Source of the DNA: Takakia lepidozioides
Taxonomy: Eukaryota > Streptophyta > Takakiopsida > Takakiales > Takakiaceae
Reading direction: 5' to 3'
Length of the DNA: 64,000 bases
Assembly (NCBI GenBank): GCA_030704615.1
Contig: CM060731.1
Span: 40,734,001 to 40,798,000 of the forward strand
Positions 1-11,072 of this stretch are shown piece after piece. Below the pieces are notes generated by a model. It searched no databases. It worked only from the letters and a program-made list of their open reading frames with translations, and was not told the DNA's origin. Positions within the stretch are counted from its first letter, which is position 1; each line of letters starts with the position of its first letter. The translations under genes and the position numbers were made by a program.

Positions 1-847
1 GGACAAATCAATAAAGTCCGCCTCCTTCTCGTGAGTGGTCTCAGATCATGAAATTTATCATTGTGATCAACGCCCATGGGAGGTGGATGCCCAAACAAGG
101 CAATTGAGCAAGAGTGTGTTTGCCAACAACCTCTTTGTGTACAGCACACTAATTGAAAAACGTTTTTACTTTTGGGATCCTCCAAATCCCAAGGACCCCA
201 ATGGAAGTATGGATGTATCACAAAAAATGAACGAAGGCTGCAACACCACAAAGCATGGGAGTACTGGATCTTCATAAACGGTAAACTTAAGTTCTCAAAT
301 GACTCTCATAGCACAAATTGCATAACTGAGCAATCCAAGAAGGATACCATTCCATACAAGGCCACACTTAATCTTCTCCTCAAGTTTCAGATTATGGACA
401 ATGACATTTTCCGTCCACGAAAGCCCACTGACAAGCCAACACGATTACGGAATTGAGGAGTATCAGACGGCTCCCTTTCCTATAACAGCCCAACACGACG
501 CAAAAGAACCCACAATTGCAGTGGGACGTGTGTATAGTGCCTATTGTAAGGGTGATTTTGTAGATTGCCAGATGGGCACTTCTCGGATGTGCAAGGCCGA
601 GAGAGATGAAGTGATCAAGCAGCAAGTGTGAAGTGTGGAGATAGGGACCCGTCCAAGCATCCAAACCAGAAGCAAGTGTACGGAGCCGTTTGTGAAGAAG
701 CTATGGCCAGGGTTTAGGGTTTTGTGAGATTGAGAGAGAGGGGAGATGGGGATGCGGAATTAATATTGGGTGTGAACTGAGGGTGTCAGATTATCGGTAG
801 CTCTTGGGGATGCTTAAATGCAGGCAGTACAAGGTGGAGGAAGCAAG
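1..847. other. No supported gene
   Basis: The longest reading frame here (35-277, +, 80 codons) shows no recognisable domain. I see no repeat or RNA gene. The end of the stretch may hold the upstream region of the INTS6-like sequence that begins at 848. Confidence 0.4.
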
Positions 848-2691
848 ATGTTGGTGGTATTCATGCTGGATACTAGTGCGTCTATGAACCAGCGCTGTGC
901 CAATGGTCTGTCGCTGTTGGATTGTGGCACCTGTGCATATGGGTTGATATGGGGATGTGATTTGTTCTGATGTATGCAATCAGGAATTCTGGACCAGCAT
1001 GGCAGTGACGTCTGTATGTCATTGAGAACTATGTGCTGGGCCTTCTTTCCACCATCCACTTTTCTCATCACTAAATTTCTGTCGGGAGAAGTGTTTACTT
1101 TTCTTACTAACAAGGCTGGGGACTGTGCATCTGTGGGAAAACTGAATAAGCGATTTTGGAACAGTAGAGCTGCTGGCACGTTATAGGCACCTGGGAGTAG
1201 TTGTAGCAAACTTAATCAAACACACAGAAAGGAGTGAATTGACAAATCTTTGATAATTATAGAGATGTTCTCTGGAGACAGATGCATACTCTCAAGGCAC
1301 TCTGTCAATGTTCTTATAACAAAACTTATGCAATGGTGCATGGTTACCATCACATCCCAATCAAGTGGGAGTCAATGAGCTCTGTTTTAGTTAGTGTGGA
1401 ATGGGTCTGCTGCTCCACATTGTCTGGAGTAGGGCTGTTAGCTACCTGGTATGCACTGTGTGGATTATTCCTGATGGGAAAGCAAGGGGACATGAAATAG
1501 GATTCCCTCGGTGAGTGCAGCGGTGCTGGAGAGAAGTGGGCCCATACCTCAGAACGCCCCCATTTCTGGTGCACAGTCTGCAGTGGCCATGGACTCCAAC
1601 ATATCAGCCTTCTGTGAGTTTACAGGGTGAGTGGATATTTCAGTACACCTTGTGGATCAGAATTCCTGAGCATGCATACAGATATGTGTTGCTTGAGACA
1701 GCTGGACCAGACTTGGTATAAATAGATGGTCTCGGTAGTGTTGTGGATGTCTGGACCTGGCATTTGGATTGTATCGTCATAGGTTGCACTGAAAGTTCCT
1801 TGTTACATTGGGTAGCTGTTTGATATCGTAGGCTTTTGTGAACAATTAGAGAAAGGACTGAGGAGGTTGGGGGGCAGAGGCAAGTGTTTTGTAGCGACAA
1901 GCTGGAAGGTGCTAATGCAGCATACGGATGTGCAGCCCGACTGCCACCCTGTGTTATTGTCTCCTTTGAGCACATGCCCTTACCTGGCTCCACCACTCTT
2001 CCACCGCAGGTGCAGTTCATCCTTTCGATCATTGCTAGACATGTTTTAAGCTTACACAAGACAACCAAACAATCAGGGCATGGGCCTAATTGTCAGATTT
2101 CTCACAGTAAAGGGACACCCAACATGCTTTACCTGACACAATTTGACTGAGCTACCCTATGTTTGTTGCTTCCTATCAGAGGGAGCGTTGGGGCGACTTA
2201 GGGGCTGTTAATAGTGCTTGATGGGTGAATGGGCATCAAACAAAGTCAACCCAAGTTAGATGACAAAGTCACGATTGATAAATGTTTGCAATTTGTAGTC
2301 AAGAAAATGTTTGGGGAAACTCAGATGGTGGGTGATCTGGGCAGGTCCATGCAGCATGCCAACGCAAGATGTTGCTAGTACGGGGAGGCCAGGCCCAGGG
2401 CCAAGGGCACTGGCCCATTCCTGAGACGTATTGGCCAGACCCTTCACATCCAGGCATTTCTCCAAGAGAACCACATCCCATCATTGCATACAAGGCTGTG
2501 GGTGAAGATCCCTACATCCCAAACAACTTCATTTTTGACAAATATGAGGTACCCCTTTCATTGCATGTGCATTCCTGCCCATTTGTAAGTCAATGTTGAT
2601 TCCATGTTGTAAACTTTGGGTTGTAGGAGCTGTGTGTTTTTCCCAAGAGGGTAAGCAAAGGCACCAATCATGGCTTTGGTGATCCTTTCGG
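848..2691 (+). pseudogene. INTS6-like: Integrator complex subunit 6 (INTS6)-like remnant
   Basis: INTS6 is a von Willebrand A-domain subunit of the nuclear Integrator complex, which acts on snRNA and other RNA polymerase II transcripts. Five collinear islands match the family. The first, at 848-925, encodes the N-terminus with FMLDTSASMNQR, the MIDAS DxSxS motif. The second, at 1514-1626, contains SNISAFCEFTG and is followed by a GTGAGT donor. The third, about 1936-2009, contains CVIVSFEHMPLPG. The fourth, 2355-2548, contains GHWPIPETYWPD and FDKYE. The fifth, 2627-2691, ends in GFGDPFG before GTGAGT. The segment that should follow the MIDAS motif (about 100 residues of the vWA domain) is not visible, no clean donor follows LLDC, and nothing after residue ~350 of the family is found. 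I therefore read it as a decayed or partial copy. A real gene with diverged or missed exons is the alternative. Confidence 0.65.
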
Positions 2692-5320
2692 GTGAGTGAT
2701 ACTGTGCTTTTTCTCGAATGGATCCAGAAGCTCTTTTACAGCTGGATGGTGCAGCCCTCCTTTTCCCAGTTGCCAGGTCACACATGTTAGAACTATTGAA
2801 AAGAACCGTAGCAAAATGTATTGTTGTGGGCATCCCTTCAATCAAGGAGGGATCTTCCCATGTGCATTTGGGCATGTCTCCTCTGTAGACTCACTGAGTG
2901 CTCCCTGTCAATTTAGGCTACTGACATCCCTTGTGGGCATAATCCCTGCGAACACTCAGTGTCCCAGTGCCGGTTGCATGGTTCAGCCCACCAGACTGAT
3001 GTAAACTCAACCCAAATATGCCATAGTGGTCTGGCTGACAAGACAAGGGCTACCTGAATGGACTATCTTTGTCATATGTGCTGAATGAACCTCATACCAC
3101 AAATTATGAGGTTGATTCCAGCCCTTCTGTTAAAGCTGTCTAGTGCAGTAATATGAATGTTTTCTAGATAGAAGAGAAAGACTGGGGAACAGAATGTCAG
3201 CAAAGATCCTAGACATGAAGGTCGGTTTTTGGCCAATGTGTGCAAGCCATCGATACGGTAGCCCGGAAGACCTTCACCTCTGTTGATGTGCCGAGCGGAG
3301 ACAGTTTGAAGTCCTGTGCATTTGCGCCTAACTACAAGTCGACCTTGAGTCATTCCATCTCCAGGAGTGCTATCGCACAAATTATGTCTGGACAACTTAC
3401 ATTACCTCGGTCCAACACTGATTATGCCAACCGCGCACACGGTCGCTATTTTGGGGCACGGCCCATGATCCCTTCCTGGACGATGTTCAAGCCCCACAGA
3501 AGCCAAGCAGCGACTCTCACATTGAAAAGACATGTACGAATGCATATGTGGTACCCACGTACCTACATACTAGAATCTCTCATGCAGATAACTGCTGGAC
3601 TGGAAGCTACAACACAAACGTCCGATCATATTTTGGACAAAACTTTTCGGAAATATATTGTTGGGACACCAATTGGTTTTGGAATCACTTTGTTCTTCAC
3701 TGCTAGGCAACAGCCTCTAGAGAGCTAAAATCTCTTGCTCTGTTGTCAGGTAGATCACTCTGGTCAAGATCAAAGCAGGACACAAATACACAGTAAGATC
3801 ATTGTGGACTGGAGACCTGTGGCAAAGGTGTCCTGAATCCTGATAAGCACCAGAAAGCACACCTGCATATGAAGGCTTGGACAAGTACAGTTAAGTAGTG
3901 CTGACCAATTAGGGATGCAAACTTGGGTTGATATTCCGTAATGGGGCTAGAGTGTGAATTGCATGCATACAATAATTCTCATAGACGGACAAAATTTTGC
4001 ATGTGCTAATGGAGGAAAAAATGTGATCGACCATGTCTACACACTCAGATTAGCACTCTGTTGTGGAACCATAACCGTACCTCACCTGTGGGTTGGCCTT
4101 TCGTCAATCTTATCACTCACAGAAGCAGGACTCTGATCAGGTAAGGTTGTTAACAAAGGTCCAGTTTAGACTGTGCATTGATACATCCTACCAGCTACAC
4201 TTTGTCCACCAAAATGCTAAGAGCAATTGCACTATCAACTACACCTCCTGCAAATCCTCGGTTTCATGCACCCTTAGTAGCTAAACACTCACCCATCCCC
4301 GCTTGGTCCATCAAAAGCAGACAAGATCTTCAGATTTGCTGACGATCCATTAGAGTTGTGTAAATGCAGCCTGTTGTATCAGGCATGCTTGCAACAACCA
4401 GCAGGGCTCATTCCACAATTCATGACAAGACGGCGTGCAACACGAAATAAGGCCAGGCAGAAGTTGGCAAACCCCTCTCCCCTCATTGCCCTTCCAACAA
4501 TGGACTGTAAAACCTATACAATAGGGTTTACGCAGGCTTCAGGACACCCAAATAGTACAGTTGGCCATGACACCGCTCTCCAAACCACTTGAAAAGATAT
4601 ACACACTTGCACATCCAAAAACATAGCTTTACTTCATCTCTGGATTCAGCCGGCAACATTCAATGTTGTGCACTATACACCAAGATCCTCTACATGTGCC
4701 CCAACTAGTGCATTCTTCCATTTTTCTATATGGTCCAAATTTTGGTGGCGACAAGGCGTTGATATGAGCAAGCCCTTGAGTTGCGCATGCCAATGCCCTT
4801 CCTTCAAATCATTTTGTCCCTGAAACTCCAGTGTAATAGAAGCCAGACTTAGTATCCTATGGCCTGAGCCACATGAGTAGTGAGGCAAGAGGCAGCATTC
4901 CTCCTTAATGTCAGGCACAACAGACTCTTGGGGGCATGTTTCCATGCAAAAATTAATCTCAAGTGACTATGGTCGCCACCACGTAGAGTATCAGACTGCG
5001 AGAAGCTCATCTGCTGGAGGGTAGTCACCAGTGGTTCATTCTATTGTTGCTTGGGGAGCTCTATTATCCTGAGATTGCCAGCCTTGAAAATAGCTCACCA
5101 ACATCCAGTTACAGAACTGAAGAGCTCTGATTTACAGAGGTAATTTGCAGGCTGCCTTGATATACATACCATAAAACAAAATATCAATTTGGGCAAAGCT
5201 ACTGTAGCTTTTGTCCAAGTCGAGCTGCAAAGCATCTGGAATATAACCTATGATGTACCCTTCTAGTATGGACCGTGGAGCATACTGACCTCTTGCACTT
5301 ATCCTGGCATAATTTACATA
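2692..5320. other. No supported gene; one unexplained 162-codon frame
   Basis: A 162-codon frame at 3240-3728 (+) is the longest here but has no domain, signal or membrane pattern I recognise, so I do not call it a gene. The rest of INTS6 would be expected in this stretch if the upstream copy were functional. I could not find it. Confidence 0.3.
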
Positions 5321-5329
5321 TTAAATGTT

Positions 5330-6610
5330 GTAAGTTAGCTCGTTGGGTGGATGTGGGGTGGTTTGGAGTGACTTTGACAATGCTGATGTGGCAGCAGGAA
5401 AGTACCCAGAATCAGATAACAAGATGAAGAGAAGCTTTGGGATGAACACCTTCCGACCCCAGTCAGTGGGGGGACAATGGAGACAAAAAGGTGAGTGCTT
5501 GTTCGACTACAGAAAGAAGCAATTGCAATTCAGAATTGGAACTACTGTTAAGTCCTAGGTTGGGGTGTTTTCTGGAAGAACTTCACGCCGTCACTGTCAG
5601 CTGCTAGTAGCAAGGCTCAGGGATGTATTCATGATCTGTACACGGGCAGGGATAGCTGAGGGACCAGGGATAGAGGTCCAGATTCATGTTCAGCTTCACG
5701 CTGAGGGATCAATAGCTACAAGAAATCAGCTGGAGTAGATGGTCAATTGTTGCAAGTGGAAACAGTAGCGGCAGCACAATTGATAGAATGAGGTGCTGCT
5801 AATGAAGGCACCTTCTTCAACACATTTCAGACTGTTTTTCCAAATAGGGTTGGGGTGTAAGAACAAATCTAGGCTGTCATCATCAGCTGCGAGCAGCAAG
5901 GCAATGATATATGCATGATTTGTGCAGAGGCATGGATAGTTGAAGGAGCAGGGATAGAGTGTGGGTGCAAATTCACCCAAGAGGACCGGGCTTCAAGCTC
6001 CAGATTGACTCTATAGCTACAACAAACCTGGGTAGATGGTCAACTGGCAGCAGCGACACAATTTATAAAATCAGACACTGCTAATGAAGGCATCTTCTTC
6101 AACACATTTCGCCTTGTTTTTCCCTCTTATCAGAATCGGCCCTAAATTTCCATGTTGAATTCTGCAAGTTAGCTGGTTGAGTGAATCTAGTTTGGAGTGA
6201 CTTTGACATGATACTGCCAATGTGACAACATGAAAGTATCAAAAAACAAGTAACAAAGATGAGGAGAAGTTGTGGAATGAATACTGTTCTGCCCCAGTCA
6301 ATGATGGGACAACCGAGGCAAAAAAGTGAATGCCTGTTACATTTCATAGACTAGTAGACGCATTCAGCATAGGAACTAGTGTCAGAAGCTGAGTTGAATG
6401 TTTCCTAGAATAAATCTAGGCTGTCATTGTCAGCTACTAGCAGCAAGGCAAGGATGAATGCATGATTTGTGCAAAGACATGTGTAGCTGAAGGAGCAAAG
6501 AGAGTGTGGGTCCAGATTCATCCAAGAGGGCCAGATTTCAAGCAAAGGATTACCTATGATTCCTTGTGAATCAATAGCTACAAGAAACATGCATGGGTAG
6601 ATGGTCTATT
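5330..6610. repeat. Diverged tandem duplication, about 0.5-0.8 kb units
   Basis: Two imperfect copies lie in direct order. A block around GGAGTGACTTTGACA followed by TGGGACAA, GGCAAAAAGTGA-like text occurs at 5336-5500 and again at 6166-6340. A second block containing CTGTCA, CAGCTGC and GCATGATTTGTGCA-like text occurs at about 5590-5690, 5868-5985 and 6415-6550, so this part is present three times. The phrase CTTCTTCAACACATTTC occurs near 5813 and 6091. No coding potential is conserved between copies. Confidence 0.75.
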
Positions 6611-6689
6611 CCATGGGACTCAAGCTGTCACTGAGTCTTGCATTATGAGGATCACAATTGCTTGGCAGCTTACCTGCACGAGGGCTTGA

Positions 6690-6850
6690 CCCTTAGGCAA
6701 TCCCCAGAGCAGTAGTAGCTTTGGGCTGCTTTTTTACTTCGGTTTTTTCATTTTGTATCATAAGCTCTTTGAGCTTTCCGCAGATGTAATAAAGTACCAT
6801 TTGTTTCATTTCATTTCATTTTCATTTCGTTTTGTTTCATGGCATGTCTT
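6690..6850 (+). repeat. LINE-like 3' end with (TTTCA)n tail
   Basis: The sequence AATAAAGTACCATTTG is followed by repeated TTTCA units (6780-6835). The same AATAAAGTACC-like signal plus TTTCA tail is seen on the other strand at 56055-56087. This looks like the 3' terminus of a non-LTR retrotransposon family ending in a pentamer tail. The body of the element is not recognisable. Confidence 0.45.
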
Positions 6851-6999
6851 TCATTGTTTTCGCATTTCTAATGACATGATTAGTTCTCTTGTATGGCATT
6901 ACATACGTATGTACTAGTCGGCTCATTACAAACACCAAAACTTCAAAACACTATGAGTGATTGTTCAAGTAATTTTGAGCACTTCATTTAAAGTAGTAA

Positions 7000-7380
7000 A
7001 GCAGTGGTTGCGCCGACTTCCTCAGTCGCAGTTGCCACTGGGCATGTAGCACTGCAAGTTATGTGGTCGACTACCACGTGGCAACAGTGCTGCTCGTCGT
7101 GGCGCCGCCACGTCGGCGTCCACATCGTCGTCCACGTCCGCGTCCATGTGTCACCGCGCTATGGTGAGTCAGTCCACTCATCCGGAGGGAAAAGTCAAAG
7201 TCAGCCCAAAAGGTCAGACACACGGGCGGCCTGCCTGGTTACGCCACGTGGTTTTTCAGCATTAATTGCAATAATCGCTGAGCAGTTGTTCGCGCGTCTA
7301 CGTCATTTACCACTCCAATCATTGGAAGTCTGACCCAACTTCCCCGTCTGTTGTAACTAGACGTTTGTAACTTCCAGTCG
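7000..7380. promoter_or_regulatory. GC-rich island with two CCACGTGG G-boxes
   Basis: The palindromic G-box CCACGTGG occurs at 7074-7081 and 7244-7251. Further ACGT cores (CCACGTCGG, CCACGTCCG) lie between them, in a locally GC-rich stretch unlike its AT-rich neighbours. G-boxes bind bZIP/bHLH factors and act as ABA-response elements. No gene start is visible within 1 kb downstream, so the role is unknown. A 109-codon frame across it looks compositional rather than real. Confidence 0.35.
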
Positions 7381-7449
7381 ATCCCGGTTTTTTTACTTTT
7401 ACGACTTAAAATGAATCGTTACCCCAGTGGAAAATGACACGAAAGCTTC

Positions 7450-7790
7450 TAATGTTATATGTTCTACATACCATCTGATAAGTCTTGGACAAGTATGACA
7501 TGAATCAAAATTGATTCAAAGGGCGAACAAATGGTTGTGTATCCAAATGCATTTTACTTGTTTTCAAACTTTGGACAAATATGGCGTGAATCAAAAATTG
7601 ATTGAAAATGCGAACAAATGGTTTCCCATCCAAATGATTTTTTGTTTGTTTCCAAATTTTGTCAGCATGTTGAATATACCATATGCTAGGTCCTGGACAA
7701 GTATGGCAAAAATCGAAATTGATTAAAAGGGCAAACCATTGGTTCCCCATCAAAATGATTTTTGTTTATTTTCAAAGTTTGCTAGCATAT
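7450..7790. repeat. Three tandem copies of a ~100-120 bp unit
   Basis: The unit carries TGGACAAGTATGGC-like text, then AATCAAAATTGATT, then GCGAACAAATGGTT, CATCCAAATGATTTT and TTGTTTTCAAA. Copies start near 7488, 7572 and 7693. The spacer ATACCATATGCTAGGTC between copies is matched by ATACCATCTGATAAGTC before the first. The AATCAAAATTGATT core is itself palindromic. Confidence 0.8.
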
Positions 7791-8169
7791 TCTCCCAAGA
7801 GCATTGACAATCCGAGTCTCATTCACCTTGGTGGGAGTGCGTTGTCTCTTCACTTTTTCCGGATCGCTGTCTGCAATGGCTGGGTCTGAGGAACTGGAAA
7901 TGGGTGGGGCGGGACACCTGTGCGTTGCACCATTTGAAATCCCGCTGTAGTAAGAGCATCCGCCTCATTCTGAGAGAGGTTGCAACCCGGTGCAACAGGC
8001 CAGACGATGGGAGGCTCCGGCATTCCTTAAATCCCGTACTTGGGCTTGCCAAACACACAACTCATTATGTCATGCCTACCAAACCAAAACACCTGTGTTG
8101 TGGCTGCAGCAAATCTGGCAGTGAGAAATCCGCCATTGAAACAAGGTGCAGGTACTAAATAATTATATT

Positions 8170-8300
8170 AATAGGAGGCTAATGGGACATATTAGAACAA
8201 CAAGAGAATCAAGAGGTCGTATCGAATCTCAACATTGGTTTTGCCTTTTGCAGGTGAGCTACTAAACACTTTGGGTCTGCATAGCTGTGACCACCACCAA
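8170..8300. repeat. Dispersed repeat, copy 1 (partner at 14046)
   Basis: The stretch from AATAGGAGG through GGTTTTGCCTT, GCAGGTGAGCTACTA and CACTTTGGGTCTGC to GACCACCACCAA matches 14046-14160 in the same orientation. It is probably a transposon fragment of unknown class. A 15 bp duplication (CATCGGCCCCAAGAA, twice) lies just downstream near 8430. Confidence 0.7.
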
Positions 8301-8935
8301 GAACAATTTTTTGAAAGACACCATTGACTCTTTTTTGTTAGAGAGAAATACAAAATAAAGATGCTTATAATGCCCACATGAAGCTCAGAACGTATCGGAC
8401 AAAGAGTGAAGAAAGATACATCGGCCCCAAGAACATCGGCCCCAAGAACTTGGCCCAACACAATACTACTAAACTTAAAGTGATTGTCAAGTTGGACAGC
8501 CTCGTGCAGATAAGCAAGAGAGACAACCCCACCTAGGTGTACAAGATGTGTTTCCATAGTCTCATGCACAGCCAACAATGATTTGGTTACCTGAAATTAG
8601 TGTTGAGTTCTATGTTGACTTGAAAATATAGGTCAATTCCATCTCTGCCCCTTTAATCATGCACCACTGGAATATTGAAGGAATTGCCAAACTTCTTTTA
8701 CAATCAAACACCAAGTCATCATATGTAGTTTGCAACATTGATGCTTGATGGTGTGGTTGGGTGCAGGGTTTGCTGCCCTGGAGAGTAAGCACTACCAAAG
8801 GTGGCTACATAGGTATGGTTGATGTAGTTGTTTGGATTAGGCCTCTTCCTTGCTCCATTTTAGAGCTGTTGTGGGGGGGGGTGGTTTGTGAATTTACGGG
8901 CATGTATTCCTGGCTTCCTTAGATGAATGTATTGG

Positions 8936-9174
8936 ACCAATAGTCAGTAGCTCAGTTGGTAAAAGTGCACTGAGTGCCATCCGGATGACCCTGGGGTCGA
9001 ATCCTGCGACTTGACGGATGTGGTACGCTCTTCTCCCCCTTCCCTGCGGAGTGTCGCATCAGAAAGCCTTACGGCGAGATTACTGAGAGGTTATTTTCTC
9101 CTCTCTCTATCAAGGGGCCTGATTTGTGAGCTGTCGCTCCCGGGTGTTTCTATAAAAAAAAAAAAAAAAAAAAA
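8936..9174 (+). mobile_element. tRNA-derived SINE, family A, with poly-A tail and TSD
   Basis: The head is tRNA-like, with an A box in GTAGCTCAGTTGGTAAAAG and a B box in GGGGTCGAATCC. A non-tRNA body ending GCTCCCGGGTGTTTC and a run of over 20 A follow. The 10 bp target-site duplication AATGTATTGG flanks it at 8926-8935 and 9175-9184. The same element lies inverted at 19575-19805. It would be transcribed by RNA polymerase III and mobilised by a LINE reverse transcriptase. Confidence 0.88.
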
Positions 9175-9184
9175 AATGTATTGG

Positions 9185-10100
9185 TAGAATAGATTATTAT
9201 CCCAATTGTTTATATATGGACAAAAGGTGGTTGTTGGGTGAATATGTTTGCTCCCTATTACTATGCCTAAGAGCATCACCACCCTTGAGCCCGAAAAACT
9301 TCCTCCTTGTAACGCCAAAGATATAGTCCTCTATTCGGGGCCTCTTGGGTTCTGTGGTGCGGCAGCCCGACTTGTGCACACCCTTGTCCCTGAATCGCCC
9401 ACGCTATCCCTGCGCACCTCGCCTCTCATTGGCAGGAAGGGGCGAGGTTTCCGCCAATATGCTCTCAGGCACGCGCTTGGTCATGTTGACTTGGATTCAG
9501 GGGCGTATTCTGTGCACTGAACATTGCGCTCAGGTCCAGTGCACGGAACGATATTCGGTGCCCGCTTGTTAAGTCCTTGGGGGAGGAAGAGGCACTATAA
9601 TTTACGTTTTCTCTTTTTAAACAACTGAGGGAGGTGTTACCTGGAGAAGGCACATCATGGAAATAGTTTTCAACAAAGGAGAGGGGGTGACACCTGAGGA
9701 AGGCACAACAGGGACTTAGCGATTTTTGACACCTGTGTGCATAGACTCTTCTGAATAAAGAAGAGCCAAATAAACAGCAGGGGAAGATCCATCAGCAGAG
9801 AAGCACGAATGCATGTTGTGTGCTTAGGGAGGGGCCAATAAGTTAAACCTTGTGTAGAATTGTAAAGCGGACAAGATGTTCAACTCAGGCTGAATAAAGT
9901 AGCAAGCTCAATCTGTGGCATGACAAACTTGGCCTTGGAACCTTCTCCTTCAATATCTAAACATGGACCTTGACCCAGAAAAATAATTATATAAACACAC
10001 CATTCCCCTAGCATACACCAGCATATCACACTCAAATTCGTCAGTGACTCCTCTCGAGTAGAGATTAGTATCACGGAAACACCGAGTAAGCAATCTGTTA
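9185..10100. other. No supported gene
   Basis: Several frames of 60-90 codons overlap on both strands near 9250-9570, but none shows a domain or credible context. No repeat structure is obvious. Confidence 0.4.
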
Positions 10101-10110
10101 TTTGGCCATC

Positions 10111-10937
10111 ACGCGTCTAGAATTCCCTCGTGAACGCGTTCCTTCGCTCTACCGAAACACTGAGAGAGCGGCTTGTGGATTCGTCCCATGAATCCATGAT
10201 ATTCTATGCGAGACTAGTCAACGTCTCGATTCAGGAAGCCTATTTTTATGACGAGCTTTATTGCCAAACAAGTGGACCTTGTCTTTTTTCGGGGAAGTTC
10301 CAGTTGCTCCTGATCTGGCGTTGCGCCAAGTTCCAACTTTGTCACCCGAAGATCGACTCCGACCCGCAGGATTGCTGAATCGATGATGCGGAGCAGTTGA
10401 GTACATGGTGATGATGTTTGCATGGTAATAAAAGTAGACAGGATTGGAAATAGCAGCAGCATAAAGCAAGTCCAACGCAAGCGAAGGGTGAGGTGGTCGG
10501 TGGTCACATGTGCAGTCTTGCCATGAATGAGCTGACACACAGACGCGTATCAAGTACAACCCACATCAGATCAGTGCTGTTCTAACTTACCCTGCAGATG
10601 CTCAGGAATCTAATCCTGTGTACAGTGTACAGTCGACAGGACTCTGGGTGGGTGGTGGGGTCGGTGGATGGGTTGGAAGTTCGAACTTGGGAGGGATCTC
10701 ACACGAAAACAATGGAAGGATTGTTTCCGTGTGACATTGTTTTTTTTTTATCCTGTGCAATCCAAGAATGTGAGCAAGAATGCGTGTTGGGCAATTTGCA
10801 GAGCCGGGGTTGTGGCACATTGGTTGACTGTGGGGATGATGTATGTGCTCATGATTGGAAAATTTCAGATTTAGGAAATGATGAGAGAGAGGATGCACAT
10901 GTGGGGCATGCAGCATGCGAAATGAGTGAAGACGCGT
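10111..10937. promoter_or_regulatory. Four ACGCGT (CGCG-box) sites upstream of ASR
   Basis: The palindrome ACGCGT occurs at 10111-10116, 10134-10139, 10543-10548 and 10932-10937, all within 1 kb upstream of the ASR start codon. CGCG boxes are known binding sites of CAMTA calmodulin-regulated transcription factors, which act in cold and stress responses. The sites are seen directly; binding is inference. Confidence 0.5.
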
Positions 10938-10965
10938 AAGAGATCGCCGAGAAAGACTCGGCTGC

Positions 10966-10974
10966 CATATAAAT
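10966..10974 (+). promoter_or_regulatory. TATA box of the ASR gene
   Basis: CATATAAAT lies about 100 bases before the ATG at 11073. That would place transcription start near 10998-11005 and give a short leader of about 70 bases. Confidence 0.6.
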
Positions 10975-11072
10975 TTGGCATCTGGCCTCAACACCGGCTG
11001 AGAGCGCAGTGAAGCTAGAGTAATCGTTGTTTGCCTCCTGCATTTGGGTGTTGTTCATCTCTTCTCTTCACA

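Noticed and set aside
7004-7333. 109-codon frame in the GC-rich island
   Set aside because: The sequence (repeated HVGVHIVVHVRVH) reflects GTCCAC-type repetition. No domain or gene structure.
8943-9015. Functional tRNA genes at SINE heads (also at 19.75, 40.75, 45.05, 47.0 and 62.9 kb)
   Set aside because: They carry A and B boxes, but the stems do not pair as a full cloverleaf and each continues into a shared non-tRNA body.
10602-10994. 130-codon minus-strand frame
   Set aside because: It covers the ASR promoter and TATA region. Its composition follows low-complexity sequence on the other strand.
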